Below are positions 1 through 6,364 of a stretch of 30,666 nt of DNA, in pieces (the first letter of the stretch is position 1; every line of letters begins with the position of its first letter). The translations under genes were made by a program, and so were the position numbers. Under the pieces are notes generated by a model that was given only the letters and a program-made list of their open reading frames with translations, ran no database searches and was not told where the DNA came from. Source of the DNA: a virus; IMG/VR virus record IMGVR_UViG_3300009155_000169, positions 1-30,666 of that record, one strand, 5' to 3'.

Positions 1-11
1 CCGGGCTTTCC

Positions 12-56
12 GGTGCATTAGACAGCCCCGGCTGACGACATACAGACTAATGCGCC
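12..56. other. Imperfect inverted repeat / stem-loop upstream of the first gene
   Basis: GGTGCATTAG (12-21) can pair with CTAATGCGCC (47-56) through ten positions including one G-T wobble. The loop contains a small inner hairpin, CAGC (23-26) with GCTG (31-34). No T-tract follows, so it is not a clear intrinsic terminator. It could be a processing site or a structured leader for the gene that starts at 80. Bases 1-79 otherwise hold no supported gene; one frame is open to a stop at 68-70 but is too short to judge as a truncated coding end. Confidence 0.4.
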
Positions 57-79
57 TAACTTGTATGTAAGGAAAAATC

Positions 80-550
80 ATGGCATCCACCACGTTTTCT
101 GGCCCGGTTACGTCTACCAATGGATTCATTGGCGCTCTTACGGGCAACGTCACTGGCAACGTCACTGGCAACATTGCTGGCACAGGTAGCATCACCCACA
201 CGCCAACGGCAATTAACGCCACAGCGACTGCTACAGCAGCACAAGTAGCCACTGGCTACATCACCTCAACTTCAGCAGCCGCAGTCTCCATCACGTTGCC
301 GACAGGCACGTTGCTCGGCGCAGCACTGGGTGCAACGCAAGGTACTGTGTTTGACCTGTACATTGACAACACCGCAGGGGCCAATACAGTGACTATTCTT
401 GTAGCTACGAACGGTATTAAATCCGATGCAGCCGCTACCACTGCGGCAAGTTTTGGTCAGTCAACAGTGGCTTCTGGTGTTACAGGTGTGGGCCGGTTCA
501 CCATCATGTTTTCCAGCGCAACAGCCTACGTGTTTACACGCACAGCTTAA
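80..550 (+). CDS. Small Ala/Thr/Gly-rich phage structural protein (156 aa)
   Basis: The protein is low in charge and rich in Ala, Thr, Gly and Val, as in beta-rich virion surface proteins. Near residues 18-33 it has three 4-residue units (GNVT, GNVT, GNIA) encoded by a 12-nt direct repeat at 143-178. The C-terminal half alternates hydrophobic and small residues, suggesting a beta-sandwich. There are no catalytic motifs or membrane segments. The start is supported by a purine-rich AAGGAAAAA sequence just upstream of the ATG. Its position beside another small beta protein and before the tail genes suggests a head decoration or head-surface protein, but this is inferred from composition and context only. 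A fibre-like role is the alternative. Confidence 0.7.
   Translation: MASTTFSGPVTSTNGFIGALTGNVTGNVTGNIAGTGSITHTPTAINATATATAAQVATGYITSTSAAAVSITLPTGTLLGAALGATQGTVFDLYIDNTAGANTVTILVATNGIKSDAAATTAASFGQSTVASGVTGVGRFTIMFSSATAYVFTRTA
143..178 (+). repeat. Three-unit 12-nt tandem repeat
   Basis: Two identical units GGCAACGTCACT and a third diverged unit (GGCAACATTGCT) encode GNVT-GNVT-GNIA inside the gene at 80-550. Confidence 0.8.
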
Positions 551-555
551 TCTTC

Positions 556-567
556 GGGGGCAACCCC
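556..567 (+). other. Small GC hairpin with GCAA loop between genes
   Basis: GGGG (556-559), loop GCAA (560-563) and CCCC (564-567) form a 4-bp stem capped by a GNRA-type tetraloop. It sits in the 34-nt gap between the stop at 548-550 and the ribosome site CTGGAG at 572-577. It may protect or pace the transcript. It is too small, and lacks a T-tract, to be a terminator. Confidence 0.3.
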
Positions 568-584
568 ACAACTGGAGATTGATT

Positions 585-878
585 ATGATGCAAACAGACG
601 TAAAGGCGGCACACCTAACTGCTGCGGGTTCTTTTATGCTGGGGCGTACACGCCTCAAAGGTATTGTGGTCAGCCCCAAAGCTTCAACGGCAGCAACATT
701 TGAGATTCGTGATGGCAGCGCCACTGCCGCTGTGCTGTTTACGATGGACATTGCCAGTGTTACCACCCCTGTAAACTTCAACATCACCATACCCGGTGAA
801 GGTATTTTGGCGTCTACAGGGCTACACCTAACAACCAGCGTTGGTACTGTTGTGGGTATTGAAGTTTTTTATGGCTAA
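585..878 (+). CDS. Small phage structural protein (97 aa)
   Basis: I start at the ATG-ATG pair at 585, because CTGGAG (572-577) lies at ribosome-site distance and the longer upstream open frame would run through the preceding gene. The protein has an amphipathic beta pattern: a short charged start (MMQTDVKAAHL), then 'GRTRLKGIVV', 'FEIRDG', 'NITIPGEGIL' and a final 'GIEVFYG'. This pattern resembles small head or tail-surface beta proteins of tailed phages. No enzyme motif is visible. The stop overlaps the start of the next gene (ATG at 871 lies before the TAA at 876-878), indicating coupled translation. Role as a decoration or structural protein is inferred. Confidence 0.75.
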   Translation: MMQTDVKAAHLTAAGSFMLGRTRLKGIVVSPKASTAATFEIRDGSATAAVLFTMDIASVTTPVNFNITIPGEGILASTGLHLTTSVGTVVGIEVFYG

Positions 879-1128
879 GAAGAAAGGCCCGGTTCTCTCT
901 GTTGGTCGGGGCGAGAAGCTGCCGATCTCTCAGGGGGCTGGTCTGACTGCCAAGGGTAGGGCCAAGTACAACGCAGCAACTGGCAGCAACCTCAAGGCTC
1001 CACAGCCCCAAGGTGGCCCCCGCAAGGATTCGTTCTGTGCCCGGATGTCAGGTATGCCCGGGCCGATGAAAGACGAAAAAGGCAAACCAACCCGCAAAGC
1101 AGCGGCTCTTGCAAGATGGAAATGCTAA
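871..1128 (+). CDS. Small basic phage protein with Cys-Ala-Arg-Met motif, ends in Cys (85 aa)
   Basis: I place the start at the ATG overlapping the previous gene, not at the upstream GTG at 841, since the latter would encode a stretch that is merely the neighbour in another frame. The product is rich in Lys, Arg and Gly and begins MAKKKGPVL. It contains 'LTAKGRAKYNAATGSNLKAP', 'SFCARMSGMPGPMKDEKGKP' and a terminal 'ALARWKC'. I recognise the layout as a small protein family common near structural genes of environmental phages, possibly DUF6321, but the name is from memory. The two cysteines (in FCAR and at the C-terminus) are notable. Function unknown; nucleic-acid binding or virion filling is plausible given the charge. 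Confidence 0.75.
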   Translation: MAKKKGPVLSVGRGEKLPISQGAGLTAKGRAKYNAATGSNLKAPQPQGGPRKDSFCARMSGMPGPMKDEKGKPTRKAAALARWKC

Positions 1129-1524
1129 ATGCCAAGCTCCAGCAAAAAGCAGCACAACTTTATGGAGGCGATAGCTCACAGCCCGAGCTTTGCCAAGAAG
1201 GTAGGTGTCCCACAGTCCGTGGGCAAGGATTTCTCTAACGCCGACAAAGGCAAATCTTTCTCAAAAGGTGGTGATATGGCTACGAAAATGAACCCCGGTT
1301 TCATGGCAATGATGGCCAAGAAAAAAGGTATGCAAGAAGGCTCTAAAGCCGACATGGCATCTGACAAAAAACAGATGATGGGCATGAGCAAAGGCATGAT
1401 GAACAAGGGCGGTATGACCAAGATGGCAACCGGCGGCTTCGTCCGTTCGGCTGACGGCATTGCGTCCAAAGGCAAAACCAAAGCCACGCAGATCAAGATG
1501 AAAAGCGGCGGCATGGCCTGTTAG
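1129..1524 (+). CDS. Met/Lys/Gly-rich small protein (131 aa), DUF3008-like N-terminus
   Basis: The ATG follows the previous stop with no gap (TAA at 1126-1128). The N-terminus (MPSSSKKQHNFMEAIAHSP) resembles the start of the DUF3008 family of small phage/bacterial proteins; this is a similarity by eye. The rest is unusually rich in Met, Lys and Gly, with repeated MMxxG/KGG patterns and a C-terminal tail containing 'NKGGMTKMATGGF', 'RSADGIASKGKTKA' and a final Cys. The same tail design recurs in the next gene. An in-frame ATG at 1276, preceded by AAGGTG, could start a shorter 83-residue product. Low hydrophobic core content suggests a largely disordered protein. Function unknown. Confidence 0.7.
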   Translation: MPSSSKKQHNFMEAIAHSPSFAKKVGVPQSVGKDFSNADKGKSFSKGGDMATKMNPGFMAMMAKKKGMQEGSKADMASDKKQMMGMSKGMMNKGGMTKMATGGFVRSADGIASKGKTKATQIKMKSGGMAC

Positions 1525-1533
1525 GAGCACAAC

Positions 1534-2469
1534 ATGAAGATGCGTAAATTTTCAGACGGCGGTGAAACCATTGACTATATTAATGAGGATCGGTTAGGAA
1601 ATTTTATTAAAAGCAGAGGTTTAGATAAAGACAGGCCGTTGCCGGTAGACACGATAAGCGATGGTGAGTCGTTGGTTACTGATGACATGCGAGCAAAGAC
1701 AAGTCCAGCGGCGGCGTTCAAAGCTAAACCTGCAATAGTCACCAAGGAACAATTACAGGCGTTTAAAAAACAATACGGCGCGGACAAAGATTTAACAGAC
1801 TATATGAACGCCCAGCTAGGGCGGACACGCAGAGGTGCTCCTGACGCCGATACTTCCAAGGCTTACGACAAAGAGCAACAGTTCCAAAGAGCCCAAGAAG
1901 CCGCACAAACCCCAGAGGGGAAAGCCAAAAGAGCCGCGATGGAAAAATCGCAGGCAATAGAGGCTTCGTATCCCGAGCAGGCATTGATGGGTGGAGCGGG
2001 TTTTGGTATTAAAAGTATTGCTAAAGCTGCTCAAAATCTAGCCAACCGTGGTGGTGCTAAAACAGCAGTCAAGCGGTTGGAACGACCAGACCCAACTTTC
2101 CGTGAAAAAGAGCTAGAGGTCATCAAAGAAGTACCACGGTTACTTGAGGGGCCAAAAAAACTAGCTCTTCCAAAACCAACCCCAAGGCTTGAATATGATA
2201 AAGCCGGTGCTAAAGCCGTAGAGCGCGGCGGTCGTGCCGAGGGGCGTCAAGCAGAAATGCTAAAAGAAAACGCACGCCGTTCCGGGCTGCGTGAAGATGC
2301 TTCCGCAGAAACGCTTAAAGCTGTCCGTGACAAATTAGGCGGTGACAAGTTTACGGTGATGAAACGTGGGGGTTCAGTCCAAGGCTACGCATCTGGTGGC
2401 GCAGTCTCAGCATCCCGCCGGGGTGATGGCATAGCTCAACGGGGTAAGACCCGTGGAAAGATGTGCTAA
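1534..2469 (+). CDS. Basic, charged phage protein with Gly-Gly C-terminal tail (311 aa)
   Basis: A GGAG ribosome site lies 7 nt before the ATG. The protein is highly charged, mostly Lys, Arg, Glu and Ala, and predicted helical by eye from about residue 90 to 285. There is a short hydrophobic patch around residues 148-165 (ALMGGAGFGI). The last 40 residues carry 'KRGGSVQGYASGGAV' and 'GDGIAQRGKTRGKMC', matching the tail of the preceding gene. It ends in Cys and the following ATG abuts the stop (TGCTAAATG). The first part of the gene is visibly more AT-rich than its neighbours, which may mark a swapped segment. No known domain recognised; function unknown. Confidence 0.7.
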   Translation: MKMRKFSDGGETIDYINEDRLGNFIKSRGLDKDRPLPVDTISDGESLVTDDMRAKTSPAAAFKAKPAIVTKEQLQAFKKQYGADKDLTDYMNAQLGRTRRGAPDADTSKAYDKEQQFQRAQEAAQTPEGKAKRAAMEKSQAIEASYPEQALMGGAGFGIKSIAKAAQNLANRGGAKTAVKRLERPDPTFREKELEVIKEVPRLLEGPKKLALPKPTPRLEYDKAGAKAVERGGRAEGRQAEMLKENARRSGLREDASAETLKAVRDKLGGDKFTVMKRGGSVQGYASGGAVSASRRGDGIAQRGKTRGKMC

Positions 2470-2757
2470 ATGAGAGCCTCCCGTGGTATGGGGGCCATTG
2501 ACCCCAGCAAGATGCCCGGTGGCAAGAAGAAAGCCCGGCGTGATGACACTGACTTCACTCAGTACAAAGAGGGTGGGGCGGTGAAGTCGAAGGTCAACGA
2601 AGCGGGTAACTACACCAAACCCAGCCTTCGCAAACGGATTTTCAACAGCGTCAAAGCTGCGGCAATCGTGGGCACGGGCGCGGGGCAATGGAGTGCGAGA
2701 AAAGCACAAGTTATGGCTAAACGATATAAGGCCGCAGGCGGCGGGTACAAAGATTGA
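2470..2757 (+). CDS. Small basic phage protein with 'GQWSARKAQ' motif (95 aa)
   Basis: The gene starts directly after the previous stop. The product is strongly basic and has a conserved-looking core, 'NEAGNYTKPSLRKRIF', followed by 'GAGQWSARKAQVMAKRYKAA' and the tail GGGYKD. I recognise this arrangement from small proteins near structural genes of environmental phages, where it is usually encoded next to the family of the following gene. The charged helix could bind nucleic acid. It also carries the motif 'YKEGGAV'. The stop TGA overlaps a TTG start of the next gene. Function unknown. Confidence 0.75.
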   Translation: MRASRGMGAIDPSKMPGGKKKARRDDTDFTQYKEGGAVKSKVNEAGNYTKPSLRKRIFNSVKAAAIVGTGAGQWSARKAQVMAKRYKAAGGGYKD

Positions 2758-2987
2758 AAGCTCCGCAGCAGTCCCTGAAAGATTGGGGCGACCAGAAATG
2801 GCGCACCAAGTCTGGTAAACCGTCGAGTAAGACGGGGGAGCGGTACTTGCCTGAAGCGGCTATCAAATCTCTCAGCCCTAGTGAGTACGCAGCAACAACC
2901 AAGGCCAAGAGAGCAGGTAAAGCCAGTGGAAAACAGTTTGTAGCACAGCCTAAAAGCATAGCAAAGAAAACAGCAGGATTTAGATAA
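2754..2987 (+). CDS. Small basic phage protein, TTG start (77 aa)
   Basis: The only start consistent with the conserved length is TTG at 2754, overlapping the previous stop as ATTGA. No early ATG exists in this frame. The product contains 'SLKDWGDQKWRTKSGKPSSK', 'GERYLPEAAIKSLSPSEYAA' and a Lys-rich end ('KSIAKKTAGFR'). This looks like a companion of the previous protein; both types occur side by side in other phages, to my recollection. High Lys and Arg with conserved Trp/Tyr suggest a compact nucleic-acid-associated protein. Function unknown. Its stop overlaps the next ATG by one base (TAATG). Confidence 0.75.
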   Translation: MKAPQQSLKDWGDQKWRTKSGKPSSKTGERYLPEAAIKSLSPSEYAATTKAKRAGKASGKQFVAQPKSIAKKTAGFR

Positions 2988-3904
2988 TGACTACTTCGGG
3001 CGTTGCTAACTTTGACATGGACTTGAGTGAAGTCATAGAAGACGCATTTGAACGTGCGGGTTCTGAGCTTCGCTCTGGCTATGACATGCGTACTGCACGG
3101 CGATCCCTGAACATCATGTTTGCGGATTGGGCCAACCGGGGCATCAACATGTGGACAATTGAGCAGGGATCATTCACCCTGACTCAAGGTTTAAACACCT
3201 ACGCGCTACCAACAGACACCGTAGACTTGCTTGAGCATGTCATCCGCACCGATGCCAACTCGACATCCAACCAAGCAGACTTGACCATCACCCGCATCAG
3301 CATCAGTACCTACGCTACGTTACCCAACAAGCTAACCCAAGCCAGACCCATTCAAGTCATGGTGCAGCGCAACTCTGGGCAGACATCAGCCACAACGCTG
3401 ACCTTGAACGGAGCAGTGACCGCGACAGCCACCACCATCACCCTGAGTTCAGTCATAGGACTAGCCGCTGCTGGGTACATTCAAGTGGACAGCGAGATCA
3501 TCTACTACGGCTACATCGTGGGCAATGTCCTGACAGCCTGCTCCAGAGGACAAGCCAATACCACCGCAGCAACGCATACAAGCACCACAGCGGTGTATGT
3601 ATCAAACCCGCCTGCAATTACCGTCTGGCCCACGCCTGATGGTTCCCAGACCTACACCTTTGTGTACTGGCGTCTGCGTAGGAACCAGAACGCTGGAGAT
3701 GGATCTGACACGATGGATGTGCCGTTCAGGTTTATACCTTGCGTGGCAGCGGGGCTGGCCTACTACTTGGCGCTTAAGTTGCCCAACGGCATGGAGCGTT
3801 TACAGGTATTGAAGATGCAATATGATGAAGCGTGGCAGTTGGCTCAAGATGAAGACCGGGAGAAAGCAGCGGTGCGCTTTGTGCCTCGCCAGCAGTTTAT
3901 GTAA
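2987..3904 (+). CDS. Head-to-tail adaptor / tail tube A-like protein (305 aa)
   Basis: The N-terminus (residues about 10-60) has 'DLSEVIEDAFERAGSELRSG', then 'ARRSLNIMFADWANRGINMW', and a following beta segment 'TYALPTDTVDLLEHVI'. This is the pattern of podovirus adaptor proteins (T7 gp11 / P22 gp4-type helical bundle that docks on the portal). The C-terminus ('MDVPFRFIPCVAAGLAYYLA', then a charged helix) completes the bundle. Between about residues 133 and 205 there is an inserted Thr/Ala-rich beta module with 'VDSEIIYYGYIVGN' and 'SRGQANTTAATH', a type found as a plug-in domain in other phage proteins. The product would connect portal to nozzle. The start overlaps the previous stop by one base, with AGGA upstream. 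Confidence 0.75.
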   Translation: MTTSGVANFDMDLSEVIEDAFERAGSELRSGYDMRTARRSLNIMFADWANRGINMWTIEQGSFTLTQGLNTYALPTDTVDLLEHVIRTDANSTSNQADLTITRISISTYATLPNKLTQARPIQVMVQRNSGQTSATTLTLNGAVTATATTITLSSVIGLAAAGYIQVDSEIIYYGYIVGNVLTACSRGQANTTAATHTSTTAVYVSNPPAITVWPTPDGSQTYTFVYWRLRRNQNAGDGSDTMDVPFRFIPCVAAGLAYYLALKLPNGMERLQVLKMQYDEAWQLAQDEDREKAAVRFVPRQQFM

Positions 3905-3906
3905 TC

Positions 3907-4290
3907 ATGGGCAATAGGTTTGCATCAGGTAAGAATGCGATAGCGGAGTGTGACCGCTGTGGGTTTCGCTACAAGTTGAAGGAATTGAAGAAGGAAGTTG
4001 TCAAGACCAAAACCTACAACTTGCTGGTGTGCCCAACCTGCTGGACACCGGATCAGCCTCAGTTGCAGTTGGGGATGTACCCGGTAGATGACCCACAGGG
4101 CTTGCGTGATCCGCGCAGGGACTTGAGTTATTACGCTTCTGGCCTGCTGGCAGACGGGTATCCGGGCGAAGGCAGCAGGATATTTCAGTGGAACTGGAAC
4201 CCGGTAGGCGGGTCTAGGGCAAACGATGACGGACTGACACCCAACTATTTGGTGGCAGAATTAGAACTTGGTTCAGTTACAGTAACTTAG
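3907..4290 (+). CDS. Zinc-ribbon phage structural-module protein (127 aa)
   Basis: Cys15-x2-Cys18 and Cys42-x2-Cys45 (CDRCGFRYK and CPTCW) form a four-cysteine zinc ribbon. The rest is short and polar: 'PQLQLGMYPVDDPQGLRDPR' then 'IFQWNWNPVGGSR'. The ribbon is small for an enzyme, so a structural or assembly role, perhaps as a head-tail or tail accessory protein, is more likely; DNA binding is the alternative. It lies two bases after adaptor 1 and before two small basic genes. This combination of zinc ribbon with adaptor is familiar from environmental podoviruses, but I cannot name a characterised relative. Confidence 0.8.
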   Translation: MGNRFASGKNAIAECDRCGFRYKLKELKKEVVKTKTYNLLVCPTCWTPDQPQLQLGMYPVDDPQGLRDPRRDLSYYASGLLADGYPGEGSRIFQWNWNPVGGSRANDDGLTPNYLVAELELGSVTVT

Positions 4291-4298
4291 GAGTTGAT

Positions 4299-4487
4299 AT
4301 GGACAAGGCAGACTTGAAGCAGGACAAAAAGATGATGGCCGGGGCCGTGCACAAGCACGAGAAAGCCCTGCACCCCGGCAAACCCATGACCAAATTTTCC
4401 AAAGGCGGCAAGACCGGCGAGGATATGATGAAATACGGTCGTGGCATGGCTAAAGTGATGAACCAGAAATCTGGTCGTGGAGGTTAA
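4299..4487 (+). CDS. Small Lys/Met/Gly-rich protein (62 aa)
   Basis: AGGAG at 4290-4294 lies five bases before the ATG at 4299. The product has 'GAVHKHEKALHPGKPMTKF' followed by SKGGK, and is almost free of bulky hydrophobics. The 'HKHE..LHPGKP' segment is a conserved element I associate with small phage proteins that carry Gly-Gly tails, like the ones at 1129 and 1534. The two His plus Glu could bind metal, but that is speculation. Likely disordered, basic and virion-associated or DNA-associated. Function unknown. Confidence 0.65.
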   Translation: MDKADLKQDKKMMAGAVHKHEKALHPGKPMTKFSKGGKTGEDMMKYGRGMAKVMNQKSGRGG

Positions 4488-4488
4488 G

Positions 4489-4725
4489 ATGATCAACAAC
4501 AAACAAGCAGCGGCCTACGCAAAGCCGCACACCATGTCTGGCAAGGCCGTGACGGTCGAAGCCAACCCCGGCAAGGGCAAGGACATGAGCATGTTGAACA
4601 ATGCCCGTGCTTCGATTGGACGCATTACCAGCCAAGAGCAACCCGGTGTAAAGACATCTGGTATCGTCACCCGTGGTAACGGCGCGGCGACAAAAGGCAT
4701 TACCGCACGAGGCCCGATGGCATGA
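4489..4725 (+). CDS. Small basic protein (78 aa), function unknown
   Basis: I choose the ATG at 4489 because GGAGG (4479-4483) lies five bases upstream; the GTG at 4477 would place the ribosome site inside the gene. The product begins MINNKQAAAYAKPHTM and is rich in Gly, Ala, Lys and Thr ('GKGKDMSMLNNARASIGRI', 'GNGAATKGITARGPMA'). No hydrophobic core or motif is recognised. Its stop overlaps the start of adaptor 2 as ATGA, so it is translated with the tail genes. It could be an assembly or scaffolding-type factor, but nothing in the sequence shows it. Confidence 0.65.
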   Translation: MINNKQAAAYAKPHTMSGKAVTVEANPGKGKDMSMLNNARASIGRITSQEQPGVKTSGIVTRGNGAATKGITARGPMA

Positions 4726-5375
4726 ACTACGCTGCGTTGGTTGCTGCAATTTCTTCGTACACGGAGAACACCTTCCCTACGGTGGATATGAACTTGTTCA
4801 TTACACAGGCAGAGAAGCGCATCTACAACGCCGTACAGATACCATCCCTACGCAAGAACGTCACGGGCAGCACAACTACAAGCAACAAGTATTTGCAGTG
4901 CCCCCTTGACTTTCTATCCACATTCTCCTTGGCAATAATAGACCCCACCACAGGTGCGTACACGTACCTGCTCAACAAGGATGTGAACTTCATCAGGGAA
5001 GCGTACCCCAAGCCAACATCCACTGGAGCGCCTAAGTACTATGCCATATTTGGCCCACGTTCGGACAACGAAACAGAACTGACGTTCATCCTTGGCCCCA
5101 CACCCAACGCCGCATACGGCACTGAGCTTCACTACTTCTACTATCCTGAGTCTATCGTCACTGCATCGACCACATGGCTTGGTGACAACTACGACCCTGC
5201 TCTTCTGTATGGGACACTGGTCGAAGCCTACACCTACATGAAGGGTGAGCAGGACATGGTGCTGCTGTACAACACCAAGTTTGGCGAGGCTCTAGTGCAG
5301 CTTAAACGTCTGGGCGATGGGCTTGAGCGGTCTGACGCATACCGCAGTGGGCAAGCTAGGATTCCAGTAACATGA
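4722..5375 (+). CDS. SU10-type phage adaptor protein (217 aa)
   Basis: The N-terminus 'NTFPTVDMNLFITQAEKRIY' followed by 'NAVQIPSLRKN' is the hallmark of the adaptor family seen in phage SU10 and related podoviruses: a helix that carries the 'AE.RIY..' signature and then a beta domain. Later parts ('FGPRSDNETELTFILGPTPN', 'YFYYPESIV') match its beta barrel, and the C-terminus ends in helices ('LLYGTLVEAYTYMKGEQDMV'). Family assignment is from memory and pattern. It would sit in the neck between portal and nozzle. With the adaptor at 2987 this makes two adaptor-like proteins in one operon. The ATG overlaps the previous stop (ATGA). Confidence 0.8.
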   Translation: MNYAALVAAISSYTENTFPTVDMNLFITQAEKRIYNAVQIPSLRKNVTGSTTTSNKYLQCPLDFLSTFSLAIIDPTTGAYTYLLNKDVNFIREAYPKPTSTGAPKYYAIFGPRSDNETELTFILGPTPNAAYGTELHYFYYPESIVTASTTWLGDNYDPALLYGTLVEAYTYMKGEQDMVLLYNTKFGEALVQLKRLGDGLERSDAYRSGQARIPVT

Positions 5376-5788
5376 GCATTGCCCAAACCCTGACCACATC
5401 CTTCAAGCAGCAACTGCTTCAGGGGGTGCACGACTTCTCCGCAGACACCTTCTACATGGCGCTGTACACAGCCAATGCCGATATAGGGGCGGCTACCACC
5501 GTTTACACAGCGACCGGGGAGATTACAGGCACGGGCTACACCGCTACGGGTCAGGTGATGACAGGCATCTCGGTGAGTGTTACAGACACCACAGCCTTTG
5601 TAAACTTCAGCAATGTGGTCTGGACAACAGGTGCGTTTACAGCACGGGGTGCGCTGATCTACAATTCATCCAAGAGCAACAAATCGGTGGCAGTATTGGA
5701 CTTCGGCGCTGACAAAACCACTACCTCATCGTTCACCGTTGTAATGCCAACCAACTCATCCACCACCTCATTGATAAGGCTACCATGA
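5372..5788 (+). CDS. Small beta-rich tail or head structural protein (138 aa)
   Basis: It starts with an amphipathic segment 'LTTSFKQQLLQGVHDF', then 'TFYMALYTANADIG', and has regular beta strands with Thr/Gly turns, ending 'SSTTSLIRLP'. The element 'ARGALIYNSSKSNKSVAVLD' is a strongly conserved piece of a small structural family common in environmental podo- and siphoviruses. No catalytic motif or membrane segment is visible. It is ATGA-coupled to both neighbours. Its likely place is the tail or baseplate-equivalent surface, inferred from the neighbouring genes. Confidence 0.75.
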   Translation: MSIAQTLTTSFKQQLLQGVHDFSADTFYMALYTANADIGAATTVYTATGEITGTGYTATGQVMTGISVSVTDTTAFVNFSNVVWTTGAFTARGALIYNSSKSNKSVAVLDFGADKTTTSSFTVVMPTNSSTTSLIRLP

Positions 5789-6363
5789 CTACCGAAAAAC
5801 TTAAAGCTACTGACACTGTTTCTAGCGGCCTGACCTGCAACCTCAAAGCCGGTGAGGATGCACAGGCCACTGGCCTATTTGAGATTAAGTGCCATGACAA
5901 AGATGGCAACTTGAAGTGGGAAGCGCAGTCTAAAAATCTGGTAGTCAATGCCGGTCTGGCGTACATGGCGGGTTCGGCCCTAACTTCAGTCACGCAAATC
6001 ACCACTTGGTATCTTGGTTTGTACGGTGCTGGAGCAAGTAACACCCCTGCGGCGGGTGACACCATGTCTTCCCACGCTGGTTGGACAGAGGTTGTGGCTT
6101 ACAGTAATGCGACCCGTGTAGCCGCTACGTTTGTAACAGCAACCACTGCCAATCCCTCTGTAGTGACTAATACAGCTTCTCCTGCTACGTTTAACATCAA
6201 CGGCACAACAACTGTGGGCGGGGCTTTCCTGACCAGCGGCAGCGCCAAGAGTGGTACGACAGGCACACTGTTTTCTGCGGCTGACTTTGGCTCACCCGGT
6301 GATCGCTCTGTGGTGAGCAGTGATACTCTGTCTGTGACCTACACATTCAGCTTGGCGGGGTAG
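5785..6363 (+). CDS. Beta-rich phage structural protein (192 aa)
   Basis: The N-terminus has 'FEIKCHDKDGNLKWEAQSKN' then 'LVVNAGLAYMAG', the opening of a widespread phage structural family in which a short head strand is followed by 'WYLGLYGA..NTPAAGDTM' and 'HAGWTEVVAYS'. The C-terminal half has 'NINGTTTVGGAFLTSG' and ends in a strand 'DTLSVTYTFSLAG'. These proteins are probably tail- or capsid-surface parts; no function is established to my knowledge. It is ATGA-coupled to its predecessor, and the next gene begins one base after its stop. Confidence 0.75.
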   Translation: MTTEKLKATDTVSSGLTCNLKAGEDAQATGLFEIKCHDKDGNLKWEAQSKNLVVNAGLAYMAGSALTSVTQITTWYLGLYGAGASNTPAAGDTMSSHAGWTEVVAYSNATRVAATFVTATTANPSVVTNTASPATFNINGTTTVGGAFLTSGSAKSGTTGTLFSAADFGSPGDRSVVSSDTLSVTYTFSLAG

Positions 6364-6364
6364 T

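Noticed and set aside
426-584. Upstream extension of the gene starting at 585
   Set aside because: The region is coding in another frame for the 80-550 gene, and a good ribosome site fits the 585 start.
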